Of a stretch of DNA of 64,000 nucleotides, positions 43,766 through 54,456 are shown one piece after another; the first letter of the stretch is position 1; each line of letters starts with the position of its first letter. The position numbers and the translations under genes are program-made. The notes below the pieces were generated by a model that saw only the letters and a list, made by a program, of their open reading frames with translations, had not been told where the DNA came from and ran no database searches. Source of the stretch: Mactromeris polynyma (lineage: Eukaryota; Mollusca; Bivalvia; Venerida; Mactridae); contig JASFXZ010000040.1 of assembly GCA_032209605.1 (NCBI GenBank), positions 3,286,001-3,350,000 of the forward strand, read 5' to 3'.

Positions 43766-44850
43766 CTACTTAATTATGTATTAAATAAGTTAAACCATTT
43801 AAATCAAATTAAATAAATATAATTAATTTATACCAATAACCGAGATTGTGTACGTCTTTAATCATTATAATACATTAATAGACATGTTGCTCCGGTATCG
43901 TATCGACAGTAAATGTCACATGTTGTATATATGTATATTGTCTAGGACTGTGTTATGTAATGATAAACGCCGTTCTGATCTGTAATCTCATCACAGACAT
44001 GTGTTATATTCTACTTCTTGTGATGACAGTTGTGTCTCGAAGTGGGAAATAAATACAACTCTGCAAATAAACGACTTGTTTTGATATGTATACGATGTGA
44101 TAATAGTTAGACATATGCTTTTTGGACCAGCTGTTCGAAACATCTTAAGAAAATTTGACACTCTGTCGAAACGTTTATAATTTCAAATACAACGTGATAT
44201 TCTGTCCGAAAGTAATTGTGTTAGGTTGAAATTACTTCATGTAATATCATGCATTCATAGAATGTAATTGGAAACTGATGTGCAAAATGCAATAGATGTA
44301 TGTAACAATTAGACAATTGTGTTTTAGAATAAAAGAGTAGAATAAAATGCACAATGTCATCTAATTATCCAGTTTAAAGATGTATCTGGCTCATCTGTAT
44401 GTGCATGTTTTGAATGGGTTTCAGCCAGTATTGTTGTTACATTGGCTAAAACATCTTGAATAAAACCATGACAATGTATAACTGATGAAAACAATATTTT
44501 GTTATCAAGATACTAACAGACAAAACTTGTAAAAACACCCACTTGTTTAAAAATATTGAAAGTTTTTTAATTTCATGATAATACATATGCGATGTTTTTT
44601 GTTTTTATATATAAGTATAATAATTAATGCGCTAAATTACATGTTCAGTTTGCCATTTCCCGAAAACAGCTTGCATTAATTCTACGTACTATTTATGTTC
44701 TCAATTAAGTATTTTTTCGATTTCTTATCTTTTGTTATCAAGATGTGTTTCAAGTGTGTTGAAGTGTCCATTTCCCCAGCACTCAAAAATATAGGTCATA
44801 CACTTCTCTGAAAATATCTCTTAAATTCATCGAAATTAATATGCATAATA

Positions 44851-44992
44851 AAAGGCCCATTTTTATTAACGTTCTTACGCACGAACTTTTCGTAAGATTT
44901 TCTTACGACGTTCTTACGATTTTAAGAGCGTTTTATAAAAATGTTCGTACGCATGAAATCGCGAAGGTTACAGGCATTCGTAACGTTCGTAA
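44851..44992. repeat. MITE-like repeat rich in GTTCTTACG/TTCGTAAC motifs, U2
   Basis: Counterpart of 29268-29425. It is more repetitive (three GTTCTTACG-like motifs) and has lost part of the right side. Confidence 0.45.
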
Positions 44993-45699
44993 CAAAAATG
45001 ATTTTAACATGTCACATTAATCAACAACAGTTATGAACTTTTTTATCAATTCATCTACTTCATATCACATGCATTGTCTGGAATTTCTGAAAAAATAAAA
45101 TAAATACATTAATAAGTATTTATTGTTATTTTCTAAGTATAAGATGATTGCATACATACTAGCTGATACAGTAGTCAATCAAAGTTATTATCAGTCACAA
45201 AATAAAACTACTGACAACCAAAACGTAATTTGAAGATGGGATAAGAAGTGTGTATGTGGAATTGTACATTGAATTTAAATGTATGGTTTACATTTAAAGT
45301 ACAGTATCAACTATGCTATGTCATACAATCTTTTAAATTGAATATTGTTATTTGATAACTGCTAAGCCTAATTTTAAACTGTTAAGACATGAACTGGATA
45401 AATATATATGAAGACAGGTAAATTATTATCATTTGGCAATTTAATGGTTTGTTTGATTATTCCTATTTATTTTATGAACTCTTATAAATCATTAGAATTA
45501 CCGTGGTTGTGACTTTAAGCAGCACTTCACATTTTCTTAAACAATAGTCTGCATCATTAACATCACCAGCTGAATGACATCTTCAATGACATTTGACTGC
45601 AAAAAAAAGTATTAAATCCTCAATAAATTAAATCCTACAGTTAAAACTCAAGAAAATAATAAATTATGTAAGCAAGATTTTATTTTTCTGAGCTAGAAT

Positions 45700-46245
45700 A
45701 CCACTCAATATACAAGTTCTTAAGCTGTGTAGTAGAGTGTGACCAGCCTGTCATCTTGACTGTCCGAAGTGCGCTAATATTGATATGATTATACGAGTTA
45801 GCTCCCTTCCATTGTTAGTATTTCATGACCTCTGATATTTAAGTAAATTGTATGTGGAATAAATTTGATGCGAAATTTTGTAGTATTAATACACCATACA
45901 CCGTGAGATAAAACCAGTTAATTTTGCATTGATGCCACGTTCAGATTTATTGAAACTTCGTCTCATATAGCAACATCTGACAGTATTTAGGCAAATTGTA
46001 ATTCACGTATTTAATTACACAAAGGTAAACGGATTTGAAAAATAGGACAATACGCAGTTATTTATGGCTAATTAAATACAGTTTATTTTTTCTATTAGGT
46101 ATAAAACTGCTGGTTAAATGTGTGCAGTACCATACCTTCTAAAATTAAAGATGGAAATTGTTGGAAAACATTGATATATTATATTATTTAAGAAATGTCA
46201 ACTTTGCTGCCAGATTTATTTTTCCTGTGGTAAGAAAATCTATTT
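45700..46245. repeat. Segment shared with the metalloprotease locus
   Basis: It matches 55385-55625 and then 56212-56455. The second locus has an extra 580 bp in the middle. It shows that this stretch between U2 and U3 has a paralogous copy inside an intron of the metalloprotease gene. Confidence 0.7.
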
Positions 46246-46258
46246 AAAGGGAACAGAA

Positions 46259-46356
46259 ATTTCTCGGCAAAGTTTACAATTGTTTGATTGCTCAGCTGTT
46301 CAGTGAAACCTTTCGACTAAGTTGTCTGGTTCTTGTGCATACCAGCGAAATCACAG
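46259..46356 (+). other. Possible 5' noncoding exon ahead of pseudogene D
   Basis: Matches 12205-12304, including the GTGAGT donor. A TATTTAAAGG lies just upstream. The downstream gene body is truncated, so it serves no intact gene here. Confidence 0.35.
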
Positions 46357-46788
46357 GTGAGTGTGACAGTAATATTTATTCTTAAAGCCAATACAAAATA
46401 ATGCATTGCATGATATATTATGTGAATATGGTTTTAACTATACATTCAAAAATAATTCAGTTTCAATTCTTCGATCGACGGTGGTGTTTTCTTTCTTGGC
46501 AGATCCGATTATATATACGCTACTTTATCGTCTCCTGATCATAATCGTTAGCGGCTAAATTAGCCATCCCGCTGTGTCTACCCAGCAGGTTGAATTTGCC
46601 CCGGGCCGTAGTCTTACTTTTGATTTGTCAGTATATATGTATGATTATATAACTAATTAACGTAGCGTTATTTATTTTCGAGTAGTATCATAATAAATAT
46701 GCAAACAAACATGTTCCTGGTTTCGTCAATATACATGATTAAACTTGGTTTTATTCAATGATGTTATATCATGTTCTCTGCATACACT

Positions 46789-48272
46789 TTGTTTCGATTT
46801 TTATTTATGTTGTTAAGCCCTTGTCTGCTTTACATACGCGTTCTTGTATATAAATATGATACGATAACCAACTCTATGACGATCGAACTCCTGCAACACA
46901 GTTCTCCAATGGGATATTTGTCAATTTTGGCAGGTTTTGAGGAAAGTCGGAAACTGTTTTTACCAGTGCTTGGTGGACCCATTGTCGTTCTTGTGGCATT
47001 CCATGTTTTTGGTTTCTTATTTATATTTATATCGAAATTTTTAATGGAAATAATCTATGTAGGTTGCAGCAGAGAAGGTTTTTTATGCTAGATTATCACC
47101 TTTAGTACATGGCGTAAGAGAATTGGAAATTTTCTCATTCGTCAAAATAAGTTCTTACCATGGTTACCGCAAAGCTAACCGTTTGTGTGTAGCCGGTGTA
47201 TATATGTTGTTTAGCCCATTGTTCTGGTTTACATACTTGAAACTGCTATACAGACGATGTTTCTATCCCCTTGAACTTCTGGCCTCTCATAAAGTGATTG
47301 CTGTTATTCTGTCTATTCTTCAACTGCCCTTTGTAGTGGTGATAGCAGTACTTGAAATGTGCGTAATTTAGGTAATCTACGGTATACCAATTGTCAACTT
47401 TATGAACATAGTAGTACGTGGATTCTTGACACCATTGCTGTTCCAGTCGGTATTCTCAAAGAGAAACAGAGTCAAAGTAATTATGGTCATCATGAGGAAT
47501 ACTTTAGTTAAGTTCTTGCTCACCATCTTTCTCTCCCTCTGCTTGGTGTATTTCATCATCGGTTTCTTCACAATTTTTATCGATACCTTCATGTTTCTGT
47601 CCAATATATTGGTATACCGTTTCTTTGCTGTTATTGTGTACCCATCAATTTCATTTGGTTACCTTTTTGTTGGTGTTATATTTTTCTATTATGTCTTTAG
47701 AATGTTCCAAACATTTGGCGATGGGTACTTTGAACTGCTTGCCGATGCAGTAGAAGTCAGTTGCATGTTGGATGCAGATCCGTACCGAAGTCACGTGATA
47801 GATGGCACGGCAGAGATCGAACATACGCGCGGTTGTAATCTCGACAGATTAGAAGTTTACAATACCATTGTCAACTTGTCACGGGATCAAAGAAATGTCT
47901 GCCAGAAGGAACACAACAAGATTGTTTACAAAAATAACATTGCTGGTATACCAAAGAGTTTGTTCAAACAATTGGTTAAGTTTATCGCCCGGTCAATATT
48001 GAAATTGCCAATATATTTTTCAAGTTGTTGCTATTGTTGACTTAATATGCATGACATTAAGGGTTATAGTAGTAAAACCTGTGACGACTGCAGGAATCTC
48101 AGAAATTATACATGTTGTTTTCATTATGGTCATCGGAGCAATCCCAAAGATCATTGAAGTAGCGACTGATAACCTAAACCATTCTGTTAAAAAAGACATC
48201 CTGCTTCGGGGAATGAAATCCGTTATACTGGAGTTTTGGCGTGAATATATTGATTGCTCTGAGGAGTTATGA
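46789..48272 (+). pseudogene. Membrane-protein pseudogene D, C-terminal two thirds
   Basis: Homology starts at residue about 350 of the intact protein (FRFLFMLLSPCLLYIRV). Lesions include a frameshift near 47080, a Trp-to-stop change at about 47370 (TGG to TAG), an in-frame 12-bp loss near 47890, a frameshift near 47980 and a stop near 48040. The end reads SEEL then TGA. The poly(A) signal has become GATAAA (about 48402). No N-terminal half or signal peptide is present. Confidence 0.9.
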
Positions 48273-48544
48273 GGAGTAACTCACAACTCAAGAATTCAAG
48301 TACATGTATACATAGTTAAAAATTGATTTATTCTCAAATGTTTGCTTTTTCGTCTATTTGATTACTCAGCTATTATTTTGACAGTAATTCTGTCTATATC
48401 TTCGATAAAAGTCTGATTTATGTTACATCCATAGACATATGTTTGTGCGTGTATACCAGTTTCCTCAACGGATGATTTTCATATTGTAATTATCTTGAAT
48501 TTCTATCCAGAAACTACGTTGCTGTAAAACAATATACGTAGTAT

Positions 48545-49195
48545 TTGTTTTCTATGGAAGCCCTGGAGGGACATTTAAAATTAATATCTAAAATTTAAAA
48601 CTTAATATTTAAAATTTAATTCTTAATATTTAAAATTTAATTCTTAATATTTAAAATTTAATTCTTAATATTTAAAATTTAATTTCTTAATATTTAAAAC
48701 TTAAAACTTATCATTCAAAAAGGACGCGGGAAACCTTTCCGTTGACAGATTAAACCTATGACCTGGGTCCAATGACACCATGTCGCAGCCAATCAAAGAT
48801 CAGGTCAAAATGACGGCGGACCCCAGCAGTCCTTTAGTCTCCTAAGTGAATTACATATAGATAATATAGATCTAACTACTAGTGCAGACACTATAGTACT
48901 TCCTAGCTCTTAGTCAACATTTCCCACCATCCCCTCAAGCCGCGGTCTATATTATTATAGATCAATAGGCCTAACTAGGTCAAAATATATCAACCCAAAA
49001 CCAGTACCAAAAATGTATTAATTAATATACAACTGAAAATTCTCTTCTCAATATCAATATACAGTATACGTCTCTACTCTACAACACGTTTATATAATAG
49101 TTTACTTTATGAGTAATTAAATTTCACCATGTTACGTATGTACTAAACTGTATATCTGGTGGTGAACCACGCTATGCAATTTCCATAGTTTTCAT
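48545..49195. repeat. Insertion in U3 with 21-bp AT repeat
   Basis: About 650 bp with no match in U1 or U2. At 48578-48715 there are four to five copies of TTAATATTTAAAATTTAATTC. The borders read CTATGGAAG and TTTCCATAG, which are nearly inverted, so this may be a further element. There is no coding frame. Confidence 0.5.
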
Positions 49196-49309
49196 ATAGT
49201 TGTACTTAGAGATATATTGCACTGTTACTATGTAATTATATCATTTTGTCACCAATTATTTTGCATCATAAATGGTGTTTTGATTATTTTATTTCTAGTA
49301 CTTAAGCTC

Positions 49310-49478
49310 AGGACACATTCTCCGGAGCAACCGTTACGCTTCAATAGATGCAAATTTCGGCCGTTAATAAGGGGCTGTTTCTCTAAAGGGTTAACTTGTC
49401 TGAAACTTTAATTGCAGGAAAATAAAATAAGAGAGGTTGATGCTCTACAGGACGGCTCTGGAGCGGTTGCGTTGCAAT
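49310..49478. repeat. Dispersed 180-bp repeat, U3 copy
   Basis: Counterpart of 23516-23697, more diverged. Confidence 0.5.
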
Positions 49479-49784
49479 TTGTTTGAATTTGTTTAAGCTA
49501 AATATATATTAGCATACATTTTGAGGTTGTAGTTTACTAAGAACTGTTTGAAACTTATTTTGTTTCGATTTGTAAAATATCTAAACATGTTGGTACATCT
49601 CTCGACTTCATTGTTGAACAGAACAAAACCGAACATATCTTTTATTTTTCAAATACAGTTATTCGCCTATCATAAAGGATTATTTTTAAAGACATATTTT
49701 AGTTTTTCAGGCAGTTTAACCAAGCTTGAATTTCGTTCATATAACAATGTTTTCATCTGACAAATAAGCGCTAGATACATTTAT

Positions 49785-50195
49785 CATCGGGTAAGAGAGG
49801 GCTGTAATGGTGTGGGCCGGTATATCGTGGCACTACAGAACACCCCTGATAGTAGTTGAATGCAATCTGAAGGCTCTATGATACGTTGTCTAAATCTTGG
49901 AACCGCGCGTTGTGCCCATTCTTCGAGATCACAATGATGCCACGTTGTTTCAGCAGGACAACGCTACTGCCGCATTCAGCCAGAACTTCTGAATTCCTGG
50001 GTCAGAACAATGTTCAAGTCCCGCACTGGCCAGCGATTTCAATGCACAGTTAGTACAGGTACTGATAGACGAATGGGATGCCATCCCACAATACAGGATT
50101 CAGCGTCTCATCCGCAGTATGAGGTGTAGATGCCAGTCTGTAGTAGACGCAAACGGCGGCCACACTCGTTACTGAGTTTTGTGAACTTTCAGTTT
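49785..50195 (+). pseudogene. Tc1-type transposase relic
   Basis: Frames broken by stops and indels give VMVWAGIS, then LFQQDNATAAFS (the second catalytic Asp region), then NNVQVPHWPAIS, then LIDEWDAIPQYRIQRLI and finally VVDANGGHTRY with a stop. These are the ordered motifs of the C-terminal half of a Tc1-like DDE transposase. U1 and U2 keep only the last few codons, so the relic was in the ancestral unit. Confidence 0.85.
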
Positions 50196-53100
50196 CACCC
50201 CTTCTTCTTTAGACATTTAGCTTCAATTCAAATGCAATACAATCCATTTGTTTTTTTCATGATACATTTGTTGTAAGTCTCTGACCATTATTTTATTTCC
50301 ATTTTGACATCCAAAACGTACAGCAGTCAAAAAATATAATAAGTATATTCATTCACCTCCAGTATACAATCATTGTGTTACAATAAATGATTCATTAAAG
50401 TACAATCAAAAACTTTCATAGACACCGTGAGAAAGTGGAAAATAATTTGACTTAGAATGGTATTATATATTTTTTCCGAACTTTGATACTTTGTCATGCT
50501 TGTATGAAACATTTAAAGTTTGCTGTTTGATTTAGTTTTCACTTGTAGTTTTGTTTTTTTGTTCCAATGTGAAATTGTTCTTATAGCGGTTAAACTAAAT
50601 GAACAGCAATACGGATTTGTTTCTCATTTTTATTTGTTATTTTAAACTTTCATATCATAATGCAATACACTCAAAAAATGACAAATAAATAAGCAAACAT
50701 TAACAAATGCACGAATATACACAGTATTGTACCAATGGTTTTAATCCGAATAAAAAACAACACAACACCAACATACGTGTACATTAGATGGATTCAAACA
50801 CAACATGTTATTTTTACAAAAGCGCAAATATTCTTGCAACCGATATATTATGTACTCGTATGTACATATTTGGCTTGTATAAGCGAGATAGTAGCGTGAA
50901 ATTCATGAACGTCCATGCACATAAACAATTTAGCGGACTTGAAGAAAAATGGTAAAAAATCCTGAAATAGTTTTAAAACAAATATCTTTATTACGAATAC
51001 ATGCTCCAGACACAACATGTAGAATTATATCTAAAACATAAAAGTCGTACACGTGTCAAGTATTTCAAGTTCTTATATTGGATCCATTTCTTGCCTGTTA
51101 CGTAAACAATGAGTAATTCTGGCAAAAAAACAACACTTTTGTACATTGTGTGGTTTGAGTTCGATCGGTCAGTGAATTATCTACAACAAACCATGTAAAA
51201 TACGTGAATATATCGACAACAATTTACTGTTTGAACAAGGATGTTTCCTCAAATAGGATGCATGTCGAATGAAAGTGTAAAATACGTGAATATATCGACA
51301 ACAATTTACTGTTTAAACATGGATGTTTCCTCAAATAGGATGTATGACGAATGAAAGTAATACACAATAAATTGTGTCCCATCCGGAACACTGATCACCA
51401 ATAAACATAATGTGTATTGCTGTATTGCAGGGTAGCCAGAGGAATACAAGAACTGGTGTAAGTCAACTGGTCCAAGAACATAGACGATAAAGGAAAATTG
51501 ACAAGAAACGCCAAGAAAAGGTAAAACATGAACATAAATATATTAACATGTCAATAACAGAAAACATTTTCGTAGTTTCTGTGATGTACAATACACGGTG
51601 AACCACAGACCATATCGCTTAGAGGAGAATTAAAAGAGAATACATTTGTGACATAATCTTGAACATGGAGGAATAAGAAGTTTCCGAAAAGAGATCGGTT
51701 AATTATTAACTGTATGAAACAACTCGTATCAAATTGTCCAAAAATAAATGCAAGTACGGTAATTTAAACATAAAATGGCATTAGTCCTAAACTATTGAAA
51801 CATTTCTCTTTACAATGCAAACTGTTGAGGTTATTGCAGCTGCTCAAGATCAATTAATTTCCCAAGAAGAGATGTCATCCTGTATTAATGTTACAGAACA
51901 AAGTATATGAGTATATATACATGTACTATAATATAATAGTACACATTCATGATAACGTAATTTTCGGGAATCGTTTCTTTATCGAGAACCAACATAATGT
52001 TATTGCGTTTAAGGTGTTTGTACGCTACAGAGCCAACAGAACATCTATCAGACAGAGTAGAGGCATTATTCTAATTGGTCTCATTATAATAATTCTCTTC
52101 AAATGTAAATCCGATACAATTTAGATCAATAAAATTATCTAACAAACATATTTCTTGCCCCAAAAGTATTGAATGATGAACAGAAGCTTGCTATACTTTT
52201 TTTACAATAGCAATTTCGCACAATATTGTCCTACACAGTAGTATCACAACGTATCAGAGAAGTGTCATTATATATATATTACAACCAACAACACTAAACA
52301 TCGCATTGTGAAGATCATATACCAAGAACGTGGACAATTGTATTTTGTCAGCGCCTTGTAAAAGCATGTCGTTGATATAACTTAAATGTTGTAAAGCATA
52401 TAATATCATCTTTTATGACCAATATTATGAAGAAATAATTAGAAACATAAGGTTCAGAGGCATGAACAAGGTATTATGTGTTGCAACAAATGAACTTGAC
52501 AGTAACACATGAAGTTAACTTGTCATACTGCTTCTTAACATTTATAACACACATAAATATGACAATAATATCGTTAACACCACAGACATCCAAACTCATG
52601 GAGAACTCATTATATTATCAACGGAAACATCTGGAAGATGACTCGTACGTCTGGTGACATACATATATATTAATACATGCACAGTTTTCACATATATCTA
52701 TACGTCCACAGATCGCATATTGATATAAACATCTACAAGTTAACATATATATCTATACATCTTCAATAATCAATTATGTATTAAATAAGTTAAACCATTT
52801 AAATCAGATTACATAAATAGAATTAATATATATCAAAAACCAAGATGTTATAACTATTTAATCATTATAAGACATTAATAGATATGTTGCTCCGGTATCG
52901 TATCGACATTAAATGCCACATGTTGTATATATATAATGTCTAGGACTGTGTTCTGTAATGGTATACGCCGTTCTGGTCTGTAATCTCATCACAGACATGT
53001 GTTATATTCTACTTCTTGTGATGACAGTTGTGTCTCGAAGTGGGAAATAAATACATCTCTGCAAATAAACGAAATGTCCAGATACGATTTGATAATAGTT

Positions 53101-53520
53101 AGACATATGCTTTTTGGACCAGCTGTACGAAACATCTTAAGAAAAATTGAAACTTTGTCGAAACGTTTATAATTTCAAATACAAGGTTATATTCTGTACG
53201 AAATTAATTGTGTTAGGTTGAAATTACTTCATGTAATACCATGCATTCATAGAATGTACTGGAAACTGATGTGCACAATGCAATAGATGTTACAATTTGA
53301 CAAAGATCGATTTGTTTTAAAATAAAAGAGTACACTAAAATGCACAGTGTCAACTAATTATACAGTTTAACTCGGAGAAAGCATTTTGTTCGTAATGGCA
53401 CACATGACCGCTCAGAGAAGTTGGCGTCATAGAGTTCACCAACAAAACGGTTCATTAATCTTTAGAAAGTCTACAATCGATCAGGAAATCATTGAACATT
53501 TTATTTAAAATATAAAACTC
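50196..53520. other. Noncoding remainder of U3
   Basis: Colinear with U1/U2 downstream DNA. It includes an 80-bp local duplication near 51190-51350 and one or two minisatellite-like units at 52690-52770. I see no intact gene. Confidence 0.45.
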
Positions 53521-54315
53521 AAATAATGGATATGGAAGTTATATCAATCACACCAATTCCGATGTACACAACCATATGCAATAATGTTTTTGTTTTATAT
53601 ATAAGTGTAATAATAAAGGCACTAAATTGCATTTTTCAGTTTGCCATTTTCCGAAGGCTTGTATCATCCTAGGCTTTATACAGTAATTGGGTTAAAGCAG
53701 GTTTTAACAGCTTGCTAAATGCTACGTCCTATTTTATGTTCTCAACTTCATTGGAAATGGGATGCCAACTGGTAGACAGAATGGTTAATTGTAAAATATT
53801 GAACTTACAATACTATTGTGAGAAGTTATCCAAATGATGATAATGAAATACACTGTCCATTCAAACATACCTGGAATTTAAAAGTGAAGGATAAGCAGAC
53901 ATAAAATAAGATAAATCTTAACAACTACATTGTATTGATTAAATTAAGCTTAACTGAGAAATGTCCTAATATAAGTGTTTACGCTGAAAATGGGCGATAT
54001 AGATTCTACAGTCTTTAAGACATTTCATACATTTAACAACAATGCATTTCATGACTGAAACAGAAGGAATAAGTTGCTACAGGGAACGCCACATACATAC
54101 GACAGTGCCTCACTATACAAACCTCCGGGAAAACAATCCATAAAACATAAGGCACTTGATGAGGTGAAAGGGTACATACGTTAGGGAACAGAGGCGCAAG
54201 GAATGGCCTGGTAGACTATAAGGAATAATTAGGAGAATCAAAGAGGACAAACAGTGAAGGGGGGGGGGGGGGGGGTTCAGAGAGCCATTGTAGACAATTA
54301 TGTATTAATGTATGG
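53521..54315. other. Spacer between the array and the metalloprotease gene
   Basis: It holds one copy of a roughly 190-bp repeat (54060-54250; the other is 55765-55955) and an 18-bp G run near 54258. No further exon of the metalloprotease gene is recognisable. Confidence 0.4.
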
Positions 54316-54456
54316 TTACATGTATACGAAATGAGAAGTGTTACATACATTTCCTTTACCACAGGAAGTTCCATCTACAGCTGGCTCCGACCGGGTGTAT
54401 CTCCACTGACCTTTAGCGTCATCACAACATAGATGCTCACATTGTTTTGGACCAAT
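54316..54456 (-). CDS. Metalloprotease exon, Cys-rich part, possibly terminal
   Basis: It encodes IGPKQCEHLCCDDA and PAVDGTSCG. A GTAAAG donor after 54360 would splice onward. If it is not used, the frame runs GKGNVCNTSHFVYM to a TAA at 54316-54318. GKGNVC fits the family pattern at that spot, so either end is possible. Confidence 0.7.
   Translation of the reverse strand: MGPKQCEHLCCDDAKGQWRYTRSEPAVDGTSCGKGNVCNTSHFVYM

Larger units (their letters stand above)
32990..45445. repeat. Tandem unit U2 of the membrane-protein array
   Basis: Sister of U1. It contains the intact gene at 36089-38638. It lacks the iteron element and the 283-bp MITE, and so supplies the empty sites for both. The edges are approximate. 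Confidence 0.8.
46770..53520. repeat. Tandem unit U3 of the membrane-protein array, older and degraded
   Basis: It is colinear with U1/U2 from the middle of the gene to about the unit tail, but more diverged, and it lacks the 246-bp MITE and the minisatellite expansion. A deletion joins the region after the 5' exon directly to the middle of the coding sequence. Confidence 0.75.
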
